Assembly (NCBI RefSeq): GCF_003116035.1
Contig: NZ_LGQW01000015.1
Coordinates: 3,765,946 to 3,829,945, forward strand
Direction: 5' to 3'
Origin: Azospirillum sp. TSH64
Lineage (GTDB): Bacteria > Pseudomonadota > Alphaproteobacteria > Azospirillales > Azospirillaceae
Length of the DNA: 64,000 bases
Shown: positions 1 through 7,329 of the stretch, in pieces
Position numbering within the stretch: the first letter of the stretch is position 1
Layout of the letters: each line of letters opens with the position of its first letter
Translations under genes and position numbers: made by a program
Notes under the pieces: model-generated
Told to the model about the DNA's origin: nothing
Database searches by the model: none
The model's input: only the letters and a program-made list of their open reading frames with translations

Positions 1-351
1 CCGCGCGATGCGCTGCTGGCGGCGGGCGACATGCAGACGCTGCTGCGCAGCTGGAAGGACCGGCTGGCCGATGCGCTGGCGCAGACGCGCAGCAAGCGCG
101 TCGCCCCCGCCGTGCGCAGCGCCGCCAAGGCCGCCGCCGACCGGGTCCTGCCGACACTGGCCGCCCGCATGCGAGAGATGGAGGCGCAGATCAAGGTCCA
201 TCGCGCCCGCCAGAACGCCATCGGCGCCGCCCTGCGTGCCGCATCCACCGCGCCGGCTGGCGTCTATGGCGTCGCCTATGGCCCTGGTGCCCGCTATGGC
301 GCACGGGTGGCGATGCGCACCACCGGCCATGTCGTCGGCCTGACGGCCTGA
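1..351 (+). CDS. C-terminal part of a small helical protein, possibly a FlgN-type flagellar chaperone
   Basis: The frame is open at the left edge, so the true start lies outside the window; an internal ATG sits at position 31. The visible 116 residues are rich in Ala, Arg and Leu and look helical and coiled-coil-like, ending in a glycine- and tyrosine-containing tail (VYGVAYGPGARYGA). It lies 49 bases before flgK, the usual place for flgN, whose product chaperones FlgK and FlgL. FlgN proteins often have a helical body and a YG-rich end. The function is inferred from position and shape only; another flagellar accessory protein is equally possible. Confidence 0.5.
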   Translation, partial: PRDALLAAGDMQTLLRSWKDRLADALAQTRSKRVAPAVRSAAKAAADRVLPTLAARMREMEAQIKVHRARQNAIGAALRAASTAPAGVYGVAYGPGARYGARVAMRTTGHVVGLTA

Positions 352-400
352 CGGTTTCGGCCTGACCGCTTCGCGCCGATAAACGGAAAGGAGGCCTGCA

Positions 401-2158
401 ATGTCGCTTCGCGTCGCCAGTTCCATCGCCACATCGGCGCTGCGCACGTCCGAGGTCGGCATCGCCGTCGCCTCCTCCAATGTCGCCAATGCCGACACCG
501 ACGGCTACACCCGCAAGACGGCATCCAACGTCACCCGCAGCACCGGCGTGAATGTTGCCAGCGTCGACGTCACCGCGGTCAGCAGCAACGTCGACCGCTA
601 TCTGCTGAAGACGCTCGTCTCGGCCCAGTCCGACCTCGGCTACACCGACACCCGCAACAGCTATCTCGACCAGATGCAGTCGGCCTTCGGCAGCGTCAGC
701 AGCGACGACAGCGGCGGCACCGACATCGGGTCGATGATCGACGCGCTGGCCGACACGCTGGGCACGCTCGCCACCTCCCCGGAAAGCGAGAGCGCCAAGG
801 CCGCCACCGTGCAGGATCTGTCGGACCTGGCGGAGACGCTGCGCAACACCTCCTCGTCCATCCAGTCGCTGCGCGCACAGGCCGACGACGAGATCGCCAC
901 CACCGTCGACACCATCAACGAGACGCTGAGCGGCATCGATTCCCTCAACGACCGGATCGTGAAGGGCAAGGCGCTGGGCCAGAACGTCACCGACCTGGAG
1001 GACCAGCGCAACACAGCGCTGAAGAGCCTGTCCAAGTCCATCGACGTCACCTATCAGGTCGACGACAGCGGGCTGATGCGCATCTCGACCGCGTCGGGCA
1101 AGTCCCTGCTCGACAGCAAGGTGCACGAGCTGTCCTACACGCCGGCCGCCTCGGTCAGCGCCAGCACGGTGTACAACGCCAGCGGCAGCAGCGGCTTCGG
1201 CGGCATCATGCTGAACGGGGTGGACGTCACCGGCTCGTCGCTCGGCGGTTCGCTGGGCGCGCTGGTTCAGCTGCGCGACACCGACCTGCCGGCGCAGCAG
1301 GCCGGCCTGGACGAGCTGGCGACCACCCTGATGGACAGGCTGAACGCCATCCAGAACCAGGGCACCTCCTACCCCGCCCCGCAAAGCCTGACCGGCACCG
1401 AGACCGTCTCGGCCAGCGATGCGCTGAAAGTAAACGAGGGCACCCTGCGCGTCGCCGTCACCGACAGTTCCGGCACGGCGGCGGAGGTCCTCGACATCGA
1501 CCTGTCGACCAAATCGACCCTTCAGGACGTCGTCGACGCCATCAACACGATGAGCAACGCGTCGGCGTCGATCTCCGCCGACGGCAAGCTGGTCATCGCC
1601 GCCACCGGCACCGGCAACGGCATCGCGCTGGGCGGCGACGCCAACGACGGCACGACCGGCAACTTCTCCGACGCCTACGGCCTGAACGACCTGCTGAACG
1701 GCACCGGGGCCTCCGACATCAAGGTCGCGACTCGCATCGCCAACGACAGCAGCCTTCTCGCCACCGGCGCCCTGTCCTCCGCCAGCGGGCTGACCGCCGG
1801 CGACACGGCGCTGACCAGCGGCGAGGGGTCGGTGGTGAAGGCGCTGTCGGCGGCCTTTTCCGCCAGCTACGACTTCGACGCCGCGGGGGCCTTGAGCGCT
1901 CGCAGCACGAGCTTCGCCGGCTATGCCGGTGCAGTGATCCAGGGGGCGGCAACGCTCGCCGACAAGGCATCCACCGCCTACGACAGCCAGAAAACCTACA
2001 CCAGCAGCCTCGAATCGACCTTCTCGTCGCAGAGCGGCGTGAATGTCGACGAGGAGACCGCCGCGATCTCCACCCTGCAATCCGCCTACGAGGCCGCCGC
2101 CGCGGTCATGAAGACATTGCAGGAGATGTTCAGCACGGCGCTCGACATGGTCCAGTAG
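401..2158 (+). CDS. flgK: Flagellar hook-associated protein 1 (FlgK)
   Basis: FlgK forms the junction between the hook and the filament outside the cell. The 585-residue protein starts with the conserved rod/hook-family N-terminus: residues 1-45 include VASSNVANADTDGYTRK, the signature shared by FlgK and other axial proteins. It ends with the matching C-terminal helix (NVDEETAAISTLQSAYEAAA). The central part is a Ser/Thr/Ala-rich variable region, as usual. A strong ribosome binding site (AAAGGAGG) lies just upstream of the ATG. flgL follows after 11 bases, so the two are surely co-transcribed. Length and both termini fit the family. Confidence 0.97.
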   Translation: MSLRVASSIATSALRTSEVGIAVASSNVANADTDGYTRKTASNVTRSTGVNVASVDVTAVSSNVDRYLLKTLVSAQSDLGYTDTRNSYLDQMQSAFGSVSSDDSGGTDIGSMIDALADTLGTLATSPESESAKAATVQDLSDLAETLRNTSSSIQSLRAQADDEIATTVDTINETLSGIDSLNDRIVKGKALGQNVTDLEDQRNTALKSLSKSIDVTYQVDDSGLMRISTASGKSLLDSKVHELSYTPAASVSASTVYNASGSSGFGGIMLNGVDVTGSSLGGSLGALVQLRDTDLPAQQAGLDELATTLMDRLNAIQNQGTSYPAPQSLTGTETVSASDALKVNEGTLRVAVTDSSGTAAEVLDIDLSTKSTLQDVVDAINTMSNASASISADGKLVIAATGTGNGIALGGDANDGTTGNFSDAYGLNDLLNGTGASDIKVATRIANDSSLLATGALSSASGLTAGDTALTSGEGSVVKALSAAFSASYDFDAAGALSARSTSFAGYAGAVIQGAATLADKASTAYDSQKTYTSSLESTFSSQSGVNVDEETAAISTLQSAYEAAAAVMKTLQEMFSTALDMVQ

Positions 2159-2169
2159 AGGAGACCGCG

Positions 2170-3075
2170 ATGGAACGGGTCGCGACCTACAACCATCAGA
2201 ACACGCTCGTCCAATACATGATGAAGGCCGAGGCCAAGGTGGCCGCGGAACAGATCCGCTCGGCATCGGGTCTGAACTCCACCGACTACAAGGGCATCGC
2301 CTCGGACAGCGGCCGGCTGGTCAATCTCGAAAGCCATTACCGCCGGCTGGAGCAGTATATCGACGAGGGCGAGGTCGTGAATGGCCGCATCCAGTCGATG
2401 TACGACGCTGTCGGCGGCATGTCCGACCTGACCTCCCGCCTCAGCGCACTGATCACCGGCCTGCAGGGCAACAATGCGGCCGGTGTCGAAGGCGTGGTGG
2501 CGGAGGCCGGACAGCTGATGGAGGAACTCGGCGGGCTGCTGAACACCCGGCAGGACGGCCGTTATCTGTTCGCCGGCGGACGCACCGACCAGCCGGCCGT
2601 CGATCTGGACAGCTACAGTGCGGCAACCTATCCCTCCAGTGCCGACACCGGCTATTACCAGGGCGATTCCACCGTCGCCCATTTCCAGGCCGCCGACGAT
2701 TTCGTGCTGTCCTACGGCGTCACCGCCGACCAGCCGGCCTTCGAGAAAGCCCTGCGCGCCTTCAGCCTGATCGCCAACATGTCGACCGATCCGGTCGACA
2801 CCGATCTGCTGGCCGAGGCGACGCAGCTCGCCTCCGACGCCACCGACGGACTGTCGATCGTCCAGGCGAAGCTGGGTGCGGCCAGTTCCTCGCTGGAGAA
2901 CACCATCGACCGCCATGTCGACGAGCAGCTGGTGCTGCAAACCCAGGTGGAGGACATCCGCAGCGTCGATCTGGCCGAATCCACCACCAAGCTGTCGCAG
3001 CTCCAGGCCTCGCTGGAGGCGACCATGAGCCTGATGAAGATCCTCGAAGAGAACAACCTGTCCAAATATCTGTGA
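2170..3075 (+). CDS. flgL: Flagellar hook-associated protein 3 (FlgL)
   Basis: FlgL is the second junction protein and belongs to the flagellin superfamily. The 301 residues carry a flagellin-like N-terminal helix (about residues 1-130, with SASGLNSTDYKGIASDSGRL) and a C-terminal coiled-coil helix (about 230-301, ESTTKLSQLQASLEATMSLM). The short middle contains the FlgL-like phrase GRYLFAGGRTDQPAVD. It has no signal peptide, as expected for a type III flagellar export substrate. An RBS (GAGGAGA) precedes the ATG, and the spacing from flgK is 11 bases. The order flgK-flgL-flagellin-fliD-fliS is a classic late flagellar arrangement. Confidence 0.96.
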   Translation: MERVATYNHQNTLVQYMMKAEAKVAAEQIRSASGLNSTDYKGIASDSGRLVNLESHYRRLEQYIDEGEVVNGRIQSMYDAVGGMSDLTSRLSALITGLQGNNAAGVEGVVAEAGQLMEELGGLLNTRQDGRYLFAGGRTDQPAVDLDSYSAATYPSSADTGYYQGDSTVAHFQAADDFVLSYGVTADQPAFEKALRAFSLIANMSTDPVDTDLLAEATQLASDATDGLSIVQAKLGAASSSLENTIDRHVDEQLVLQTQVEDIRSVDLAESTTKLSQLQASLEATMSLMKILEENNLSKYL

Positions 3076-3197
3076 GGATCGGGGGCATCGCAAAAAAGCG
3101 CTAACCCCATCGAAAAAGTCCGCCAGCTTTCGCCGCGTGCCCCGTGAGTCCCAGTGAGGGTCGCCGAAACGGCCCGGTTCGATCAGGAGACCACATC

Positions 3198-4022
3198 ATG
3201 CCCGTCATCTCGACCAACACGGCTTCCAATTCGGCCCTTCGTTACCTCAACATCAACTCGACCAACCAGTCGGACTCGGTCTCGAAGATCGCCAGCGGTT
3301 CGCGCATCACCAAGGCGTCGGACGATGCTGCCGGTCTCGCCGTCGGCACCTCGCTGAAATCCGACGTCACGGTGCTGAATCAGGCGGCCACCAACGCGTC
3401 GCACGGCTCGTCGATCCTCCAGACCGCCGACGGAGGCATGTCCAGCATCTCCGACATCGTGCAGCGCATGCGCTCGCTCGCCACGCAGTCGCTGTCCGGC
3501 TCGGTCACCGACAACGAGCGCTCTTATCTGGATGCCGAATTCCAGCAGTTGCAGGATGAAATCGACGGCATCGCGTCGGGCACCCGCTTCAACGACGAAT
3601 CCCTGCTTGACGGCGCGACCAACTGGTCGACCGGCGTGTCCTTCCGCGTCGGCACCACCTCGAACGACAACATCACGGTGCAGATCGCCGGCGTCACCAC
3701 GACGGGGCTTGGCATCAACACGCTGGATGTCGGCACGTCGGCCACCGCCGCCGCCGCCCTGACGGCGCTCGACACCGCGGTGACCACCCTGTCGGATGCC
3801 CGTGCCGATGTCGGCGCCCTGATCTCGCGCTTTGAATTCCGCAGCGACATGATCGACACCACCATCGAGAACACCGAGGCCGCCCAGTCCAAGATCATGG
3901 ACGTCGACGTGGCCGAGGAGCAATCCAAACTGGCATCGGAGAAGGTCCTGACCCAGGCCGCCATCGCCGTGCTGTCCCAAGCGAACCAGATGCCCGAGAA
4001 TCTGCTCTCCCTTCTCCGCTGA
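3198..4022 (+). CDS. fliC: Flagellin (filament subunit)
   Basis: This is the filament structural protein, 274 residues. The start at 3198 is chosen because it has an RBS (AGGAGA) and gives the canonical N-terminus MPVISTNTASNSALRYLN; a longer in-frame start at 3144 would add 18 non-flagellin residues. The D0/D1 N-terminal helix holds SGSRITKASDDAAGLAVG, and the C-terminal half holds SRFEFRSDMIDTTIENTEA. The surface domain is very short (about residues 150-195), typical of small alphaproteobacterial and lateral flagellins. The 122-base leader suggests its own promoter. Whether it serves a polar or a lateral flagellum cannot be read from the sequence. Confidence 0.97.
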   Translation: MPVISTNTASNSALRYLNINSTNQSDSVSKIASGSRITKASDDAAGLAVGTSLKSDVTVLNQAATNASHGSSILQTADGGMSSISDIVQRMRSLATQSLSGSVTDNERSYLDAEFQQLQDEIDGIASGTRFNDESLLDGATNWSTGVSFRVGTTSNDNITVQIAGVTTTGLGINTLDVGTSATAAAALTALDTAVTTLSDARADVGALISRFEFRSDMIDTTIENTEAAQSKIMDVDVAEEQSKLASEKVLTQAAIAVLSQANQMPENLLSLLR

Positions 4023-4188
4023 CGGTTCGCAAGGCCGCCGGGCAAGGGTGCCGCGTCCCGCACAGCCTCACACACTCGTGGGGCGCCCCCGCCGGCGGCC
4101 GCTTTCCTACCACCATCAGTGCCGCAAAAGCCCGCATCGCCGTGCCATCCGCCGCGTCCCGCGCGGCCGGAACCGGGAGAGCCTTGCC

Positions 4189-5871
4189 ATGACGACCGTC
4201 AGTTCCACCACCTCCAGCACAGCCGCGACGACGGGCTATTCGGCGCTGTCCTCCAGCGATTCCGGTACCGGCATCGACTATTCCCTGCTGATCGAGGCCA
4301 AGGTGAACGCCCGGCTGGCCAAGGCCGACCGCATCGACACCAAGATCACCGCCAACGAGGCAAAGATCACCGCCTACACCGACCTGCAGGACAAGCTGCA
4401 GGCGGTCGGCGACGCCATCGACGGGCTGCGCAACCGCAGCGTCTCCACCGGCGCGTCCTCCAACCTGTTCGGCCAGCGGACCGCCTATGTCGGCGACGAC
4501 GACGTGTTCAGCGCCACGGTGGACGACGACACGGAGGTCGGCACCTATTCGGTCGTGGTGCAGCAGCTGGCCACCAAGCACAAGATCGCGGCGGACGGCG
4601 TCGCCAGCAAGACAGGCGCGCTGGGCTATTCCGGCAGCTTCACGCTCCAGGCGGCCGACGGCAGCGCCGTCACCATCGCGATGGAGAGCGACGACAGCCT
4701 GACCGACCTGCGCGACGCCATCAACGCCAACAAGTCGACCAGCGGCGTCACCGCCAGCATCGTGCAGGTCAGCGACAGCAGCTATCAGCTGATCCTGACC
4801 TCCAACAACACCGGCCAGGCCATCTCGATGACCGACGGCGGCGACGGCGTCCTCTCCTCGCTCGGGCTGACGGACAGCGACGGCGCCATCAAGAATGAGC
4901 TGGTCGCCGTGCAGAAGGCGATCGTCGAGGTGGACGGCGTCACCATCACCCGCAGTTCCAACACCATCGACGACGCCATCGAAGGCGTGACGCTGAACCT
5001 CTACAGCGCCAGCCCGGGCACGGCGATCTCGATGGAGGTGTCGACCGACCTGTCCTCGATCAAGTCGGCGATCACCAGCTTCGTCGATGCCTACAACGAA
5101 TATCGCGACTTCGTGGTGACGCAGCAGGCGACGACCAGCGACGGCACGGCGTCCAGCGACGCCACGCTGTTTTCCGACAGCCTGCTGCGGCAGATCGTCC
5201 GGTCGGTGAACAGCGCGCTCAACACCTCCATCACCACCGACGACGGCACGGTTCTGTCGATGGCCTCGCTGGGCATCAGCTTCAACAGTTCCAACGAGCT
5301 GGAGCTGGACGAGGACACGCTGAACAGCATCCTCAGCAGCGACGTCGACGCGGTCAAGCAACTGCTCGGCCTCAACATGACCTCGTCGTCCAGCCAGATG
5401 TCGCTGCTGCGCTACACCAGCAGCGCCTCGGCACTGTCCTTCAGCCTCGACATCGTACGCGGCGACGACGGGACGCTCAACTCCGCCTCCGTTAATGGCG
5501 ACAGCAGCCTGTTCACCGTCAGCGGCAACCGCATCATCGGCGCGGCCGGCACTGCCTATGACGGCATCGTGCTGGTCTATACCGGCAACAGCGGCAGCGT
5601 GGACATCGACTTCTCGCAGGGTCTGGCCGACAAGCTGTTTGGCGTCATCGACGATGCGTCGGCAACCTACGGCAGCGACCTCGCCACCGCCATCGACGAT
5701 CTGGAAACCCGGGACACCGAGCTGGAAAGCCGGTCCACCGACATCAAGACCAAGGCCGAGACCTACCGCAGCACCCTGACCGCCTATTACGCCAGGCTGG
5801 AGGCGGCGGCGGAACAGGCGGCGCTGCTGCTGAAACAGCTGACCTACAAGGACAGCAGCAGCGACAGCTGA
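4189..5871 (+). CDS. fliD: Flagellar filament cap protein (FliD)
   Basis: FliD caps the growing filament and helps flagellin fold into it. The 560-residue product starts at 4189, preceded by GGGAGA; a longer in-frame start at 4048 has basic, non-FliD sequence and no RBS. The N-terminus contains GTGIDYSLLIEAKV, equivalent to the conserved FliD N-terminal region. Coiled coils flank it (about residues 40-80) and recur at the C-terminus (about 500-555, ending LLKQLTYKDSSSDS). The middle is rich in Ser, Thr and Asp. It sits between flagellin and fliS, the standard late-flagellar order. The 167-base gap after flagellin holds no other gene. Confidence 0.93.
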   Translation: MTTVSSTTSSTAATTGYSALSSSDSGTGIDYSLLIEAKVNARLAKADRIDTKITANEAKITAYTDLQDKLQAVGDAIDGLRNRSVSTGASSNLFGQRTAYVGDDDVFSATVDDDTEVGTYSVVVQQLATKHKIAADGVASKTGALGYSGSFTLQAADGSAVTIAMESDDSLTDLRDAINANKSTSGVTASIVQVSDSSYQLILTSNNTGQAISMTDGGDGVLSSLGLTDSDGAIKNELVAVQKAIVEVDGVTITRSSNTIDDAIEGVTLNLYSASPGTAISMEVSTDLSSIKSAITSFVDAYNEYRDFVVTQQATTSDGTASSDATLFSDSLLRQIVRSVNSALNTSITTDDGTVLSMASLGISFNSSNELELDEDTLNSILSSDVDAVKQLLGLNMTSSSSQMSLLRYTSSASALSFSLDIVRGDDGTLNSASVNGDSSLFTVSGNRIIGAAGTAYDGIVLVYTGNSGSVDIDFSQGLADKLFGVIDDASATYGSDLATAIDDLETRDTELESRSTDIKTKAETYRSTLTAYYARLEAAAEQAALLLKQLTYKDSSSDS

Positions 5872-5910
5872 CACCGGTCGAGGTTCATCCAACGATGAGG
5901 ATTTGGCGCC

Positions 5911-6390
5911 ATGCGCAATTCCGCCTATTCGAAGGCCCTGAACGCCTATGCCGTCGCCAACAGCGCGGTGCCGCCGCTGATGGCGGTGGTGCGGCTGTAC
6001 GAGCGGGCGATGACCCATTTGTACGCCGCCCGCGATGCCGCTGCCGACCGTCGGTTCGAGGCGCACCACACCGCGATCCGAAACGCGGTCATGGTGTTCG
6101 CGGGCCTTGATTCCATTCTGGTTTTCGACAAAAATGAGGATGTCGCGCTGACGCTTCGCCGGTTCTACCACCGGCTGATCGCGCAGGCCGGCGCCGCCGC
6201 CAGCCGGAAGGATCCGGTTGCGGCCTGTGACTCGATCATCCGCCAGACGTCCTTCATGCTGAAGGCTTGGCAGGCCGTGGCCGCAGAACGCGGCGGGCCA
6301 TCCACTGTCGTCGGTGCCACAGCCAAAGGGCCGCATGCATCCGTCGTCGGGAGAGCGATGGATCATGCAAATGGCGGACTCTCGGCTTGA
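5911..6390 (+). CDS. fliS: Flagellin export chaperone FliS
   Basis: FliS binds flagellin in the cytoplasm and keeps it unfolded for export. The 159-residue protein is predicted all-helical. Its N-terminus (NSAYSKALNAYAVANSAV) resembles the FliS Y-x-x-x-x-V/A pattern, and LMAVVRLYERAM matches the family helix usually written LI.MLYDGAL. It is somewhat longer than the usual 125-140 residues because of a Gly/Ala-rich tail. That tail overlaps the start of the downstream sigma-factor gene by 26 bases, which suggests translational coupling. The place directly after fliD supports the call. Confidence 0.9.
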   Translation: MRNSAYSKALNAYAVANSAVPPLMAVVRLYERAMTHLYAARDAAADRRFEAHHTAIRNAVMVFAGLDSILVFDKNEDVALTLRRFYHRLIAQAGAAASRKDPVAACDSIIRQTSFMLKAWQAVAAERGGPSTVVGATAKGPHASVVGRAMDHANGGLSA

Positions 6391-7045
6391 CCGTCCTTGC
6401 GAGGATTCCGGTGCCGGGCGCTCCATGTCCGGGGATCTGAGCCGGGGGCCAGCCTCCGGCGTCATCGTCCCTGCGGACGAGGACAGCGACGAAGCACTGA
6501 TGGCGCAAATCCGCTCCGGCAGCCAGACGGCTTACCGGACGCTGGTTCATCGCCACCTGAAACGCACCTACGCCCTGGCCCGCCGCCTGACTGGCAACGA
6601 GGCGGAGGCCGAGGATGTGGTGCAGGACGCCTTCCTCCAGGTCTGGCAACGCCGCAGCCAATGGAGCGACGACGGCGGCGCCCGCTTCACCACCTGGCTC
6701 TACCGGGTGGTGGTGAACCGCTGCATCGACCACAAGCGGCGGCCGGTCGGCCAGGATCTGGAAACCGTGGCGGAGCCGTCGGACACTGCACCCGATGCGG
6801 TCAGCACCATCCATCGCCGGCAGGTCGCCGCCCGGCTGCTGGAGGCCCAGGACAGGCTGACCCCGCAGCAGCGCGCGGCCGTGACCCTGTTTTATTACGA
6901 GAATTTAAGCAACGCCGACATCGCCAGCGTTATGCAAATCAGCATAGGTGCTGTAGAGTCGCTGTTGAAACGTGCGCGCCAGCAGCTCCGGCTGCTTCTG
7001 CGCGCCAGTGCGCAGGCGGCCAGGGATTCCTTCGATGACGGATGA
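6365..7045 (+). CDS. ECF-type RNA polymerase sigma factor
   Basis: This is a sigma-70 family protein (226 residues) with region 2 at about residues 40-105 (ALARRLTGNEAEAEDVVQDAFLQVW within it) and region 4 at about 145-205 (LTPQQRAAVTLFYYENLSNA, then a helix-turn-helix with GAVESLLKRARQQL). The start at 6365 is preceded by GGAGA about 10 bases away; earlier in-frame starts lie inside fliS without an RBS. The gene overlaps fliS and then overlaps a small gene by 11 bases. Position in a late flagellar operon hints at a role in flagellar, surface or stress expression. It is not FliA, which has additional regions. Confidence 0.88.
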   Translation: MQMADSRLDRPCEDSGAGRSMSGDLSRGPASGVIVPADEDSDEALMAQIRSGSQTAYRTLVHRHLKRTYALARRLTGNEAEAEDVVQDAFLQVWQRRSQWSDDGGARFTTWLYRVVVNRCIDHKRRPVGQDLETVAEPSDTAPDAVSTIHRRQVAARLLEAQDRLTPQQRAAVTLFYYENLSNADIASVMQISIGAVESLLKRARQQLRLLLRASAQAARDSFDDG

Positions 7046-7313
7046 GGAGTTTCGCGATCGGCTCGATCGTCACGGAGGCGACCTCGCCCTTTGGCCTGCC
7101 GACGTGGCCAGGGACGCGCGGCGCCTACTTCTGCGTTCGGTCAAGGCGCAGGCGATGCTGGATGAGATGGTGACGATGGAACTGGCGCTGGGCCATTCGG
7201 AAGACCGCCCGTCGCCCGGTCTCGCCGACCGCATCTTCGCCGCGGCTTTCCGCCTGCCGCCGTCCGACCACGGCTTCGACGAGGATGGCGATCAGCCGCC
7301 CCGGTTGATGTAG
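7035..7313 (+). CDS. Small acidic protein coupled to the sigma factor; putative regulator or anti-sigma factor
   Basis: The 92-residue protein starts at an ATG overlapping the last 11 bases of the sigma-factor gene, a pattern common for sigma/anti-sigma pairs. The N-terminus reads MTDEEFRDRLDRHGGDLALWP, then an Arg/Ala-rich helix (VARDARRLLLRSVKAQAML) and an acidic tail. This pattern of an F..RLD.YGGDL..WP motif plus helices recurs in small alphaproteobacterial proteins beside ECF sigma factors. It has no transmembrane segment and no zinc-binding ZAS motif, so if it is an anti-sigma factor it would be soluble and of a non-classical kind. The function is inferred from coupling only. Confidence 0.75.
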   Translation: MTDEEFRDRLDRHGGDLALWPADVARDARRLLLRSVKAQAMLDEMVTMELALGHSEDRPSPGLADRIFAAAFRLPPSDHGFDEDGDQPPRLM

Positions 7314-7326
7314 CCGGTTGATTTAG
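7301..7326 (+). repeat. 13-bp tandem duplication across a stop codon
   Basis: CCGGTTGATGTAG (7301-7313) is followed directly by CCGGTTGATTTAG (7314-7326), differing by one base. The first copy contains the stop codon of the 92-residue protein, and the second lies in the short convergent gap before the TPR gene. It looks like a recent slippage or duplication that left the reading frame intact. Confidence 0.8.
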
Positions 7327-7329
7327 CCA

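Noticed and set aside
375..382. GCCGATAA, identical to the flagellar sigma-28 -10 box, just before flgK
   Set aside because: No TAAA-like -35 at the right distance, and transcription from it would begin at the RBS itself; probably chance.
191..2266. Long minus-strand open frame opposite flgK
   Set aside because: Arg/Gly/Val/His-rich translation without motifs; a third-position G+C shadow of flgK.
3144..3197. 18-residue N-terminal extension of flagellin
   Set aside because: The extension lacks an RBS and disrupts the conserved flagellin N-terminus; start 3198 is preferred.
3895..6465. 856-residue minus-strand frame opposite fliD and fliS
   Set aside because: Low-complexity shadow with no RBS or family motifs; the plus-strand genes are certain.
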